From Chitinophaga pinensis (GTDB taxonomy: Bacteria; Bacteroidota; Bacteroidia; M30B66), in the NCBI GenBank assembly GCA_945883545.1, contig CAMCXT010000002.1, positions 1 to 64,000 of the forward strand: a stretch of 64,000 nt of DNA, in the 5' to 3' direction. Within the stretch, counting starts at the first letter, position 1. The number at the start of each line of letters is the position of its first letter. Below, one piece after another: positions 28,112 through 35,848 of the stretch. A model generated the notes under the pieces. That model was not told the origin of the DNA and did not search any database. It saw only the letters and a program-made list of their open reading frames with translations. The position numbers and the translations under genes were made by a program.

Positions 28112-29536
28112 CTATGGGAATACCCCCAACGTGCTATAAGAAGTAGCGATTTTCTTGATCGCGTTCACAAATGCAGCTGTTCTCAAGTCAGGAATTCCAG
28201 GAGTTCCATGGAATTCATTACGAATTGAGTGATAAGCTGTAATCATTGTTTCTTCCAAGCCAGAATAAACAAGATCCAACTCATCGGCTCCGCGTTCAAT
28301 CAATGCTTTTTGGGCATCTGTCGCTGCGCGACCTGTCATTTGCTCTAAAACAGTAATTGTGTTTCTACCAGCGCCTTCATCCCAACGTTTTCCTAAGCGA
28401 CCAAAACGCACGTGACTAAGGTTTTTCAACCATTCGAAATAAGAAACAGTTACACCACCAGCATTGAGGTAAATATCAGGGATGATGTAAACACCTTTCT
28501 TGTTAAGGATTTCTTCTGCCTCAGGCGTTACAGGTCCGTTTGCAGCTTCTCCAATAATTTTGCACTTGATACGATCTGCGTTGTCTTTGTTGATCTGATT
28601 TTCGAGTGCCGCTGGAATTAATACATCACACTCCATTTCGAGTGCTGCATATTTATCCATTGTAGTTGTACCAGGGAAATTGAGGATGCTGCCTGTTTTG
28701 TTGCGGTGTGCTTCTAATGCCAATGGATCGATTCCATCTTGACTGTAGATTGCTCCATCCCATTCAGCGATAGCGATGATTTTTCCACCAGCTTCGTGAA
28801 CGAATTTGCAAGAATGGAAGCCCACATTTCCGAAACCTTGCACTACGAAAGTTTTTCCTGCTACACCTGGAGTAAGTCCCCATTTTTCGCAATCTTCTGA
28901 AACACTAAGGGCTTCACGGATACCAAAGTAAACACCTAAACCAGTTGCTTCTTTACGACCACGGATACCTCCTTGCGACACTGGTTTTCCAGTAACACAA
29001 GCCATCGCGTTCAGTTCGTTAGGGAAGAAAGTGGCGTAAGTGTCAACGATCCATGCCATTTCACGTTCGCCTGAACCATAGTCAGGAGCAGGAACGTCGA
29101 TACCAGGACCGATGAAGTTCTTTTTGATTAGCTCGGAAGTGTATCGGCGGGTGATTCTCTCCATTTCATCAGCAGTAAGCTTTCGCGGACTTACCTTGAT
29201 ACCACCTTTGGCGCCACCAAACGGTACGTCAACGATTGCACATTTGTAAGTCATCAAAGCTGAAAGCGCCATTACCTCATCCTGATTTACAGCAGAGCTA
29301 AAGCGAATTCCTCCTTTGGTTGGGAGTTTGTGGTGAGAGTGTTCAGCGCGATAGGCTTCAATTACAGTATATTCATTCCCAATTTTCACTGGGAATCGCA
29401 TTCTGTAAACGCTGTTGCAGAATTTAATTTGATCGAGGATTCCTTCTGGAACACTCACAAATTTAGCTGCACGATCGAAATACTTGAGGACGTCTTTGAA
29501 AAACTCATCCTCTCTTTTCTCCGTAATACCGGACAT
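28112..29536 (-). CDS. gdhA: Glutamate dehydrogenase (Glu/Leu/Phe/Val family)
   Basis: Interconverts glutamate and 2-oxoglutarate plus ammonia. 474 residues; the substrate-binding KGGIRF (Lys74), Lys98 and the catalytic Lys110 in PFGGAKGGI are all present, followed by the Rossmann loop [11 protein letters not shown]. Whether NAD or NADP is used was not determined. A full promoter lies at 29574-29602, with a 13-bp palindrome right behind its -33 box, and a strong terminator follows at 28055-28090, so it is a single-gene transcript that may be regulated. Confidence 0.95.
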   Translation of the reverse strand: MSGITEKREDEFFKDVLKYFDRAAKFVSVPEGILDQIKFCNSVYRMRFPVKIGNEYTVIEAYRAEHSHHKLPTKGGIRFSSAVNQDEVMALSALMTYKCAIVDVPFGGAKGGIKVSPRKLTADEMERITRRYTSELIKKNFIGPGIDVPAPDYGSGEREMAWIVDTYATFFPNELNAMACVTGKPVSQGGIRGRKEATGLGVYFGIREALSVSEDCEKWGLTPGVAGKTFVVQGFGNVGFHSCKFVHEAGGKIIAIAEWDGAIYSQDGIDPLALEAHRNKTGSILNFPGTTTMDKYAALEMECDVLIPAALENQINKDNADRIKCKIIGEAANGPVTPEAEEILNKKGVYIIPDIYLNAGGVTVSYFEWLKNLSHVRFGRLGKRWDEGAGRNTITVLEQMTGRAATDAQKALIERGADELDLVYSGLEETMITAYHSIRNEFHGTPGIPDLRTAAFVNAIKKIATSYSTLGVFP

Positions 29537-29573
29537 ATAAAGGTTGTTTTAGTGTTTGACTGGGTTAACTGAG

Positions 29574-29602
29574 CAAACGTACATATTTTTTTTTTCCGAC
29601 AA
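29574..29602 (-). promoter_or_regulatory. Promoter of glutamate dehydrogenase
   Basis: Minus strand TTG (29602-29600), 18 nt, TACGTTTG (29581-29574). Both elements match the Bacteroidota consensus. Transcription would start near 29567, giving a leader of about 30 nt. Confidence 0.65.
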
Positions 29603-29615
29603 TAGGTATTACCTA
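29603..29615. promoter_or_regulatory. Palindrome TAGGTA-T-TACCTA abutting gdh -33 box
   Basis: A 13-bp palindrome with a single central base, directly upstream of the TTG of the gdh promoter. This is the position of an activator site. It lies in the 81-bp gap behind the thioesterase stop codon. The protein that binds is unknown. Confidence 0.4.
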
Positions 29616-29617
29616 AT

Positions 29618-30133
29618 TCATTCCTTCACAAATAGTGCTTTTAGTTCGGTTGCATCTTCTGGTTTCATTTTTCTGGCAAGGATCAAGCTGAGTTGACGTC
29701 GGCGCAAAGCTCCGTCGTACCTTAGTTTTTCGTGTTCAGTTTCTGGAAAACACTCAGGAACTGAGATTGGATTTCCAATTTGGTCTACAGCAACAAAAGT
29801 GTAAATGGCTTCATTGCATTTTTCTTTGACTCCTGAAGTATGGTTTTCGACCCAGACATCGATAAACACCTCCATAGAGGAATTGAAAGAACGGGATACT
29901 TGTGCTTCGAGAGTCACAATATCTCCGAGTTTGATAGGTCGATCGAAGGATACATTGTTGACAGAGGCCGTAACAACTACACGACGGCAGTGGCGATGAG
30001 CAGAAATTGCTGCTGTAATGTCCATCCAATGGAGTAATCGGCCTCCCATAAGATTTCCGAGGGTATTGGTGTCGTTTGGTAGTACGATTTCGGTAGAAAC
30101 AGCGTGTGATTCGCGGGCGAATTTGGTTTTCAT
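29618..30133 (-). CDS. Acyl-CoA thioesterase (hotdog fold, YciA/BACH type)
   Basis: A 171-residue single hotdog-domain thioesterase that hydrolyses acyl-CoA to free acid and CoA. The catalytic segment NTLGNLMGGRLLHWMD (residues 23-38) carries the Asn and Asp of the family, and NVSFDRPIKLGDIVTLEAQV forms the second half. Chain-length preference is unknown. The upstream 361 bp to the divergent hemJ-like gene has a perfect 40-bp palindrome. Confidence 0.9.
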   Translation of the reverse strand: MKTKFARESHAVSTEIVLPNDTNTLGNLMGGRLLHWMDITAAISAHRHCRRVVVTASVNNVSFDRPIKLGDIVTLEAQVSRSFNSSMEVFIDVWVENHTSGVKEKCNEAIYTFVAVDQIGNPISVPECFPETEHEKLRYDGALRRRQLSLILARKMKPEDATELKALFVKE

Positions 30134-30229
30134 GGGGTAAAGGTAGTTGAAAATGGAGATGGGGTTTGGAGATGGGAGAGAAATGGAGCGGGAAAATGAG
30201 GTGGATAAATGGCGGGTTTGGCGCCATAG

Positions 30230-30269
30230 TATCCCTTTAGGGAGGGATTAATCCCTCCCTAAAGGGATA
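30230..30269. repeat. Perfect 40-bp palindrome
   Basis: The left arm TATCCCTTTAGGGAGGGATT is followed with no spacer by its exact reverse complement. It is flanked by A-rich sequence on the right (30270-30280). It lies between two divergent genes, so a terminator for either is not expected. A folded RNA, a protein-binding site or a small repeat element are possible. Confidence 0.9.
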
Positions 30270-30482
30270 AAAAACAAAAATTTACTAACCCAAACAAACA
30301 TATTTTTCATTGTCATTTGCTACAACACAATAAACACGTTTGATTCATCCGTTCCTCATATACACATAAGACCTACTTACAAAGTCAGAAGTTATTTCCT
30401 ACACTAATTCCACTATCTCCTACCAAACCTCACAACATCTGCATAAATAAACAACTAGGGAATCTCAAACACTCTTATCCTA

Positions 30483-30490
30483 TACCTTTG
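30483..30490 (+). promoter_or_regulatory. Candidate -7 element (TACCTTTG) for hemJ-like gene
   Basis: Exact TAnnTTTG match ending 4 nt before the ATG at 30495, which implies a leaderless mRNA. No -33 TTG at the expected distance. Confidence 0.45.
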
Positions 30491-30494
30491 TCGA

Positions 30495-31037
30495 ATGCTT
30501 TATTTCTACCTCAAAGCCATTCATATCATCTTCATCGTAACCTGGTTTGCTGCTCTATTCTACATGCCGCGCTTGTTCGTTTACGACATAGAAGCTCGCC
30601 AAAAACAAGAGTTAGAACGCGATATCCTACTTGCCCAATTCAGAATCATGCAAAAACGCCTCTGGTTTGGAATTGCTTGGCCAAGCTTCATTATCACTAT
30701 TGTCCTTGGAACAGCACTGGCGTTAAACCTCGGTCTCGACTTCTCGGTCGACTGGTTCCTCTACAAAATTATTCTTGTGGCAGGATTGGTGGCTTACCAC
30801 TTCGCCTGCCACGCCATTATGAATCAACTTGCCAAGGATGTTGTGAAATTCTCTTCTCAAGGCATGCGCATGTGGAACGAAATTGCCACCATTTTCCTTT
30901 TCGGAATCGTGTTTTTAGTAGTGTTTAAAACGACCATTAGTCTGCTGTATGGCCTTGGTGGTTTGGTTGGACTAATCGCTGTTCTTATGATTGCCATTAA
31001 AATTTACAAGAACATTCGGAAATCATCCAATAAATAA
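30495..31037 (+). CDS. hemJ: Protoporphyrinogen IX oxidase, HemJ type (CopD-like)
   Basis: A 180-residue membrane protein with four or five helices. The N-terminal KAIHIIFIVTWFAALFYMPRLFVY (conserved His10, Arg26) and Lys91 in WFLYKIILVAG match HemJ, the heme enzyme that oxidises protoporphyrinogen IX to protoporphyrin IX in many bacteria lacking HemG or HemY. CopD-like annotation is common for the same fold, so family assignment is secure and function likely. It ends 5 bp from the convergent TPR gene. Confidence 0.83.
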   Translation: MLYFYLKAIHIIFIVTWFAALFYMPRLFVYDIEARQKQELERDILLAQFRIMQKRLWFGIAWPSFIITIVLGTALALNLGLDFSVDWFLYKIILVAGLVAYHFACHAIMNQLAKDVVKFSSQGMRMWNEIATIFLFGIVFLVVFKTTISLLYGLGGLVGLIAVLMIAIKIYKNIRKSSNK

Positions 31038-31042
31038 TCTTC

Positions 31043-31765
31043 CTACTTCTTTAGCGCCTGCAAATTCCGCTCGGCCATAATGAAGCCTGGGAAAATACTG
31101 AGGGCTTCTTTGAACATCAATTCAGATTCTGCTTTAAAGCCCGCTTCCATCAATAAAACTCCCCGAATATTTTTTGAAGCTGCTAATACCGGAACTGCCT
31201 GAGAATTTAACGACTCTCCTTGATAATTCAGCAAAATCTTTTCTTTCTCGATACCAGGCAATGCTTCTAATGCTGAAAGATTCTGCTCGGCAGCCTCAAA
31301 ATTCTTCGACAAATACTGCAAAGCCGAAACCTTATAAAGAAACAGTGGTTTTTTAATCGTCGAAAACAGTTGTTGGTACATTAATATGGCGTCTTTATAT
31401 GCTCCTAAGCCTTCATAAGATTGCGCCAAAGCCTCTTTAATTATAAGATTCTCCTTCTGATCCATAAGTACTTCTCTTGCAATTGAAGCCGATTGAAGAA
31501 ACATCCCTCGTCCTAAATACACCAAACACAATGAATCCAAAAGGTCTTTACGGGCCGGTTGTGCCTCCATCCAATAATACAATGCCATGGTAGCAGATGC
31601 TAAATCGCCCATGCGCTTCGATTTCAAATAAACACGCTCGTGCAATTTGTTAGGTGAAGGAGGAGTTTTACCTGCAGATGAAGAGTTTCCTGCCGTTTGT
31701 GCAACAACTGTTGATGCGAACAACATAACAATGCCGAACGCCAAGAATAAAACAATACGTTTCAT
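31043..31765 (-). CDS. Exported TPR-like protein
   Basis: 240 residues from the ATG at 31765, which begins a signal peptide (MKRIVLFLAFGIVMLFASTVVAQ); an upstream ATG would put 11 residues before it and overlap the previous gene. The rest is helical with TPR-type periodicity (KEALAQSYEGLGAYKDAILMYQQL, SALQYLSKNFEAAEQNLSALE). Likely a periplasmic adaptor. It follows the HU/SPOR gene by 4 bp, so it is the third gene of the kdsB operon. A Ser/Pro-rich linker follows the signal peptide. Confidence 0.75.
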   Translation of the reverse strand: MKRIVLFLAFGIVMLFASTVVAQTAGNSSSAGKTPPSPNKLHERVYLKSKRMGDLASATMALYYWMEAQPARKDLLDSLCLVYLGRGMFLQSASIAREVLMDQKENLIIKEALAQSYEGLGAYKDAILMYQQLFSTIKKPLFLYKVSALQYLSKNFEAAEQNLSALEALPGIEKEKILLNYQGESLNSQAVPVLAASKNIRGVLLMEAGFKAESELMFKEALSIFPGFIMAERNLQALKK

Positions 31766-31769
31766 GTAA

Positions 31770-32753
31770 TTAGAGAATAAGCAACCACGCTTCTTCATTC
31801 AATCCTTTGCGGATATCATTAAGCTCTTCTGTTGCTGTTGAAATGTCTGAATAATCGCCATAAACAACACGATACAAACCAGCAGGCGTGCGGTCAAGAA
31901 TATAGGCTTCAAACCCCTTTTCATTGAGATAACTTACCATTCCATCTGCATTATGATGGGTTGAATAACACCCTGCTACAACAAAAATCTTTGCGTTGTC
32001 GGCTGAAAAGATTTGCTCCTCAAATTCAACCTGAACCGACAAACGAGCCTGAGGCATTGTTGACGGATGCGCTGCAGCAATCGCAAATGTTTCAGGCTGT
32101 GATGAAGGGAAAATGTTCAACCCTGAAACTCCATTGTTCGACATGTTCGGCATAAGTAGCCATACTGCTGCAAATACAGCCGCTGCTGCAGGTAGGGCTC
32201 TCCACAATTTACGATTGCGCTTCTTTTCTGGAGGTGGTAATACTTCTTCTGATAATCCGCGGCTAATCATCACAATTGGCTGACGACGCTCTGGGCTTGC
32301 AGAACGGCTTACAGGTGAAGCTTGAATTGAATACAATCCAAATGCTTCAGGTAAATAATTAACCGAAAAATCCTGCTTAAAATGAATGTTTCGCTCTGGA
32401 TCAGTTACAAATGTACCAACTTGTCGAAAGTCTGTACGTTCACCAGCCATGATGCGGTTTAACATAGCCTCCGCTGCCGAAAGAACATAATGACGCGTTT
32501 CGGCATAACCCAATCCTAACAATGGCATCAGGTGATTAACCAATAAGCCATCATCGGTATTGAGATTTCTGTTAAACAAGATATGCTTGTTTGGAGCCTG
32601 GAACACATGCGAAACCGGATGCACCTTTGAAGGGGCATAACGAGAAACCAATCCTCCGAAACCAGGAATAATTACACAGTCATGCTCCTTCAACAATGAA
32701 GAAACCTCTCTGGCAATCAGGTCTTTGGAAGATTTATATACTACATGTTCCAT
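31770..32753 (-). CDS. HU-CCDC81 and SPOR domain protein
   Basis: A 327-residue membrane protein: N-terminal HU-like CCDC81-type domain (about 1-130: HDCVIIPGFGGLVSRYAPSK, FNRNLNTDDGLLVNHL), one membrane helix (about 185-202, LPAAAAVFAAVWLLM), and a C-terminal SPOR domain (about 255-327, AKIFVVAGCYSTHHNADGMV). SPOR domains bind denuded septal peptidoglycan, so it is a good candidate cell-division factor in Bacteroidota, with the HU-like part in the cytoplasm. It lies 20 bp after kdsB and 4 bp before the TPR gene. Confidence 0.88.
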   Translation of the reverse strand: MEHVVYKSSKDLIAREVSSLLKEHDCVIIPGFGGLVSRYAPSKVHPVSHVFQAPNKHILFNRNLNTDDGLLVNHLMPLLGLGYAETRHYVLSAAEAMLNRIMAGERTDFRQVGTFVTDPERNIHFKQDFSVNYLPEAFGLYSIQASPVSRSASPERRQPIVMISRGLSEEVLPPPEKKRNRKLWRALPAAAAVFAAVWLLMPNMSNNGVSGLNIFPSSQPETFAIAAAHPSTMPQARLSVQVEFEEQIFSADNAKIFVVAGCYSTHHNADGMVSYLNEKGFEAYILDRTPAGLYRVVYGDYSDISTATEELNDIRKGLNEEAWLLIL

Positions 32754-32773
32754 CTGCGTAAAGATAGCCGAAT

Positions 32774-33520
32774 TTATTCACCGGAAAAATGTGAAGAAAT
32801 TTTTATCAGATCTTCCGGAGTATCAACGCTGAAACTTTCATGTTCGCTTCTCGCAGTGAGGATTCGGTAACCGTTTTCGAGCCATCGCAACTGCTCCAGC
32901 TTCTCGGTATTTTCCAAGAATGATGGAGATAACAGGGCAATCTTCTGCAGAGTTGCAGCCCGATATCCATAGATGCCAATGTGTTGTACATAGGTCTCGA
33001 GAGGAATCACCCCATCCGCTGGCAATTCCCTGGTGAAAGGAATAACTGACCTTGAAAAATACAGGGCGTGCTGCTGATTATCGAGAACAACTTTGATGGT
33101 ACTATCGCGATGAACTTCTTCCGCTTGCCGGAAAGATTTAACCAAGGTCGCAAGCTCAACAGTTTCATCTTGAAAACAGCTGCACAAAGTGGCGATTTGG
33201 CCTGGATCAATAAAGGGTTCATCACCTTGGATGTTTATCACCACATCATCGCCTTGCAAGTTTAGCAATCGCGCAGTTTCAGCACATCGATCGGTTCCAC
33301 TGGGATGTAAAGAGCTCGTCATCACGAATTCTCCACCAAAAGATTGCACTTCTGAAGCGATTCTGTCATCGTCGGTAGCTACCACAACACGATTTAATAG
33401 ATCACATTTTACGGCTTGTTCATAAACCCTTCGGATCATGGTTTTGCCTAAAATATCGACCAGTGGTTTGCCAGGAAACCGAGAACTGGCATAGCGTGCA
33501 GGAATTACTCCGATTGTCAT
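32774..33520 (-). CDS. kdsB: 3-deoxy-manno-octulosonate cytidylyltransferase
   Basis: Activates Kdo with CTP to CMP-Kdo for lipid A-core assembly. 248 residues, normal length. The N-terminal VIPARYASSRFPGKPL binds CTP; DDDRI and NIQGDEPF are the family motifs, the latter holding the metal-binding Asp. A -7 element lies at 33541-33548. First gene of an operon with HU/SPOR and TPR proteins. Confidence 0.96.
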   Translation of the reverse strand: MTIGVIPARYASSRFPGKPLVDILGKTMIRRVYEQAVKCDLLNRVVVATDDDRIASEVQSFGGEFVMTSSLHPSGTDRCAETARLLNLQGDDVVINIQGDEPFIDPGQIATLCSCFQDETVELATLVKSFRQAEEVHRDSTIKVVLDNQQHALYFSRSVIPFTRELPADGVIPLETYVQHIGIYGYRAATLQKIALLSPSFLENTEKLEQLRWLENGYRILTARSEHESFSVDTPEDLIKISSHFSGE

Positions 33521-33540
33521 AAATCTACTTCGTGAGGCTT

Positions 33541-33548
33541 CAAAGGTA
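33541..33548 (-). promoter_or_regulatory. Candidate -7 element (TACCTTTG) for kdsB
   Basis: Minus-strand exact TAnnTTTG match 20 nt upstream of the kdsB ATG. No -33 TTG at the expected spacing. Confidence 0.4.
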
Positions 33549-33609
33549 AAATAAACCTCATCGATTAACTCTGCTTGAAAACTTACACACCTGTATCTTT
33601 TCGAAAATC

Positions 33610-33646
33610 GATCCGGTATAAGGAAGCAAAACCCCTCAACCGGATC
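33610..33646. repeat. Inverted repeat GATCCGGT-N21-ACCGGATC
   Basis: Perfect 8-bp arms, 35 bp upstream of the ATG at 33682. If transcribed it forms a hairpin with a 21-nt loop in the leader. Its core TCCGGT...ACCGGA recurs at 52541-52566. Confidence 0.5.
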
Positions 33647-33681
33647 TATGCAGTAAACATTGACTTTAACTCATACGCCTT

Positions 33682-34704
33682 ATGAAATCAGTCAATCGTT
33701 TATTATTCGGTTTGCTCAGCCTCAATGCTGCAGCCGTTGGAGCACAGAACACTCAGCCATTATTAGAATCAGGAAAAACCTGGTCGTGCTATGGTGATTA
33801 TTTCTTCTACAATGTTAAATATCGACTGGGCGCCGACACCGTGATTGGTGAACTGGTATACAAAAAAATGCTGGCTAACACCGACATCCAGCCATTTGTG
33901 TTTAATCCCGAAACGGCCATGTACAAATCGGCAGTGCGAGAATCGAACGGACAAGTCTTTGTTGTTGAAAAGGGCTTTTTGGCTGAACATTTATTGTATG
34001 ATTTCAATCTAAACACTGGCGATGAGGTTCAGTTTTACCGTCCCAGCGGAAACATCAACCAAGGAGTATTGCCAAACTACGTAACCGGAAAGGTTTACAA
34101 AACCAATCAAGTAACAATCAATGGCGTGAGCCGCAAAAGAATATACATCCACGATCCATTTATGGTGAATCAGCTTCCTGCACAGGCATTGAACCAGCTC
34201 GATAGCCAAGCCGATATTTGGATCGAAGGCCTTGGTGCCAAAACCGGATTGTTTTCACGCATGCCGCAGTGGGGAGTGGTGGGGCCGCAACCTCATCTGA
34301 TGGCTTGTGTGGAACAAGACGGAATTGTGCTTTACCAAAACAATACAGGTTACACATTCGATCCTACAGATGCTAATTTTATTCTCCCTGCGGGGGATGG
34401 CGGTACAGTTGGCGATGGAGGAAACGATACACTAATCACTGCGATTGGCGCACAAATTAGTCCGACACAACTGTCGCTTTACCCAAACCCTGCGACCAAC
34501 TTTTTTAACATACAACCCATCACCGGAAGGGCTTTGGTTGGTGTTTACGACATCGATGGCAACAAAATCAAAGAACAAGAATACATGCCTATAAACAATA
34601 AAATACGGGTAAACATCGAAGGAATGAAGGATGGCTTATACACTGTTCGAGTGCGCGGAGCTGGAATTTCAAAAAACTTTAGGCTCTTGGTCACTACCCC
34701 ATAA
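33682..34704 (+). CDS. Secreted protein with T9SS type A sorting domain
   Basis: A 340-residue protein with a signal peptide (ends VGAQN, about residue 22), an uncharacterised passenger domain (about 23-245) and a C-terminal Por-secretion tail (about 258-340: LSLYPNPATNFFNIQ, GVYDIDGNKIKEQEY, MKDGLYTVRV). A Gly/Asp-rich linker (GDGGTVGDGGNDT) separates the two. The passenger has no known motif; similar domains are common in Bacteroidota surface proteins. Followed by a strong terminator. Confidence 0.85.
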   Translation: MKSVNRLLFGLLSLNAAAVGAQNTQPLLESGKTWSCYGDYFFYNVKYRLGADTVIGELVYKKMLANTDIQPFVFNPETAMYKSAVRESNGQVFVVEKGFLAEHLLYDFNLNTGDEVQFYRPSGNINQGVLPNYVTGKVYKTNQVTINGVSRKRIYIHDPFMVNQLPAQALNQLDSQADIWIEGLGAKTGLFSRMPQWGVVGPQPHLMACVEQDGIVLYQNNTGYTFDPTDANFILPAGDGGTVGDGGNDTLITAIGAQISPTQLSLYPNPATNFFNIQPITGRALVGVYDIDGNKIKEQEYMPINNKIRVNIEGMKDGLYTVRVRGAGISKNFRLLVTTP

Positions 34705-34738
34705 TATTAAAAAACGTTCTGTGTGTGTGAACGGAAAC

Positions 34739-34774
34739 AAACCCGTGTCTTTCTTCGGAAGGTACACGGGTTTT
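34739..34774. terminator. Bidirectional terminator with TTCG loop
   Basis: Arms AAACCCGTGT (34739-34748) and ACACGGGTTT (34764-34773), with an inner CTTTC-TTCG-GAAGG hairpin. A/T runs lie at both sides. It separates the T9SS cargo gene from the convergent XRE gene. Confidence 0.8.
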
Positions 34775-34785
34775 GCGTTTGGGGC

Positions 34786-35148
34786 TTATCGAAGCGGATT
34801 TGCAGCCGATCGATGAAGTTCCAATTTGCCTTCAATGAATAAGCTAAGTTGAGCATCCTTTTCTTGAAGCTGTTTTCTCAAAAAGGAGATTTCAGTCTCA
34901 AGGTGATGCAAGTATTCTGCGTTTCTTTCGATATCAGGGTAAGCATGGCCTTCACCACAAATAAGCACATGCAATGAAACGCCCAGCGTGTGCGCAATCT
35001 TTTCAAGTCGGTCAATAGTTAGTGGCGTATTGCCTTTTTCTAGTCGATGATAACTAGAAGTGTCGATCCCGATAACAGACGCCATATATTCTTGCGAGAT
35101 ATTGCGTTGGTTTCGGGCATCTCTTACATGATCACATACGCGCGCCAT
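34786..35148 (-). CDS. XRE-family helix-turn-helix regulator
   Basis: A 120-residue DNA-binding protein from the ATG at 35148; a further ATG ten codons upstream is possible. The helix-turn-helix is NISQEYMASVIGIDTSSYHRLEKGN (about 17-41), followed by LTIDRLEKIAHTLGV. A C-terminal coiled coil (about 75-110, LHHLETEISFLRKQLQEKD) likely dimerises. It is divergent from three exported-protein genes and separated from them by two inverted repeats and two tandem 19-bp palindromes, which are good candidates for its operators. The ligand, if any, is unknown. Confidence 0.92.
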   Translation of the reverse strand: MARVCDHVRDARNQRNISQEYMASVIGIDTSSYHRLEKGNTPLTIDRLEKIAHTLGVSLHVLICGEGHAYPDIERNAEYLHHLETEISFLRKQLQEKDAQLSLFIEGKLELHRSAANPLR

Positions 35149-35183
35149 AGTGCTCTTGTTGTAGATTTGAGACAACAAATAAG

Positions 35184-35204
35184 TGCATAATTTTCATTTA
35201 TGCA
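35184..35204. promoter_or_regulatory. Inverted repeat TGCATAA-N7-TTATGCA
   Basis: A perfect 7-bp inverted repeat 36 bp upstream of the regulator ATG at 35148, in the promoter position of that gene. A candidate site for autoregulation, different in sequence from the two 19-bp sites further upstream. Confidence 0.5.
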
Positions 35205-35223
35205 ACTTTTTAGTCAAGAAAGA

Positions 35224-35242
35224 TTTTGCGTCACACGCAAAA
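35224..35242. promoter_or_regulatory. Operator-like palindrome 1 (TTTTGCG-TCACA-CGCAAAA)
   Basis: A perfect 7-5-7 inverted repeat. A near-identical copy begins 20 bp later, and the two together form one larger palindrome centred on 35243. The 20-bp period is two helical turns, as expected for two dimers on the same DNA face. Confidence 0.65.
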
Positions 35243-35243
35243 C

Positions 35244-35262
35244 TTTTGCATGTGACGCAAAA
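35244..35262. promoter_or_regulatory. Operator-like palindrome 2 (TTTTGCA-TGTGA-CGCAAAA)
   Basis: Second copy, with one mismatch in the arms (A for G). It ends 20 bp before the -7 box at 35283, so a bound protein could activate or block transcription of the gene at 35411. Confidence 0.65.
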
Positions 35263-35282
35263 GGAGAATATAAAACCCATTA

Positions 35283-35290
35283 TAGCTTTG
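35283..35290 (+). promoter_or_regulatory. Candidate -7 element (TAGCTTTG) for the exported-protein operon
   Basis: Exact TAnnTTTG match. There is no TTG at -33; palindrome 2 lies close to that position, as at activator-dependent promoters. Transcription would start near 35296, giving a leader of about 115 nt. Confidence 0.5.
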
Positions 35291-35319
35291 TCTTATTCGA
35301 AACCAGAGAGGAGGCAACC

Positions 35320-35328
35320 ATGACTTAA
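35320..35328 (+). other. Two-codon leader ORF (ATG ACT TAA)
   Basis: A start codon followed by one codon and a stop, preceded by the purine-rich GAGAGGAGGC (35307-35314 region), a Shine-Dalgarno-like sequence that is rare in this window. It lies inside the predicted leader of the gene at 35411. It could hold a ribosome near the downstream hairpin, or be chance. Confidence 0.3.
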
Positions 35329-35343
35329 GCAACATTCAATCAA

Positions 35344-35386
35344 CACACTCGGATCTGTAGGGAATCTGCACGCCCTGCAATGTGTG
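35344..35386 (+). promoter_or_regulatory. Structured leader hairpin
   Basis: Outer stem CACAC (35344-35348) with GTGTG (35382-35386), inner stem TGTAGGG (35356-35362) with CCCTGCA (35373-35379, one T-G pair). It ends 24 nt before the ATG at 35411 and has no T run, so it is more likely a stability or translation element than a terminator. Confidence 0.45.
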
Positions 35387-35410
35387 GTAAAAGAATACAC
35401 AACAACAACC

Positions 35411-35842
35411 ATGAAAAAATTAGCTTTTCTACTTTTCTTTATTTCTCAATTGATTTCAACAGAATCTTTCTGCGCAAGTCCAAATGATATCACTGTAACG
35501 GTTACAATTGGGGGCGAAATTGGCATTAAATCAAAAGGATGCCGGGGACTCGGTTTGTCATGTCTTACCTTCGAATATGAAGTAAACGTTACACGATTTG
35601 GTAAAGCACCCGCAGGATCAACAATTATTCAATTTGACATCCTAAATTCAGGTGATGTTAGCATGACATTCTTTTCCAACAATACCGGTGACCTTGAATT
35701 ACCTGTCAATACATCCTTAGGAAGTAAAATTTCAAAAATGCTTGGCTACAAGGATGTAGTGCTTACAAAAGGTACATACAAAACGCAAAAAAGAGCCGAT
35801 GGCGCTTACGTTGTCATAACAAAAGCTTCACTCATTAAATAA
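35411..35842 (+). CDS. Small exported protein of unknown function
   Basis: 143 residues from the ATG at 35411 with a signal peptide (MKKLAFLLFFISQLISTESFCAS). The mature part is about 120 residues, beta-rich (ITVTVTIGGEIGIKS, LTFEYEVNVTRFG, TIIQFDIL, VSMTFFSNN, YVVITKASLIK) with two cysteines (in KGCRG and LSCLT) seven residues apart that could form a disulfide. I do not recognise the family. It is the first gene of a three-gene run divergent from the XRE regulator, and the only one behind the long structured leader. A strong hairpin follows it, so it may be expressed more than the next two genes. Confidence 0.75.
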   Translation: MKKLAFLLFFISQLISTESFCASPNDITVTVTIGGEIGIKSKGCRGLGLSCLTFEYEVNVTRFGKAPAGSTIIQFDILNSGDVSMTFFSNNTGDLELPVNTSLGSKISKMLGYKDVVLTKGTYKTQKRADGAYVVITKASLIK

Positions 35843-35848
35843 CACTTC

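Larger units (their letters stand above)
30134..30494. other. 361-bp divergent intergenic region
   Basis: This is the longest gap in the window. It holds no plausible ORF. Its notable contents are a purine-rich stretch beside the thioesterase start (30140-30215), the 40-bp palindrome at 30230-30269, an AT-rich stretch behind it, and a -7 promoter box at 30483-30490 just before the plus-strand gene. No tRNA or small RNA could be recognised by eye. Confidence 0.7.
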
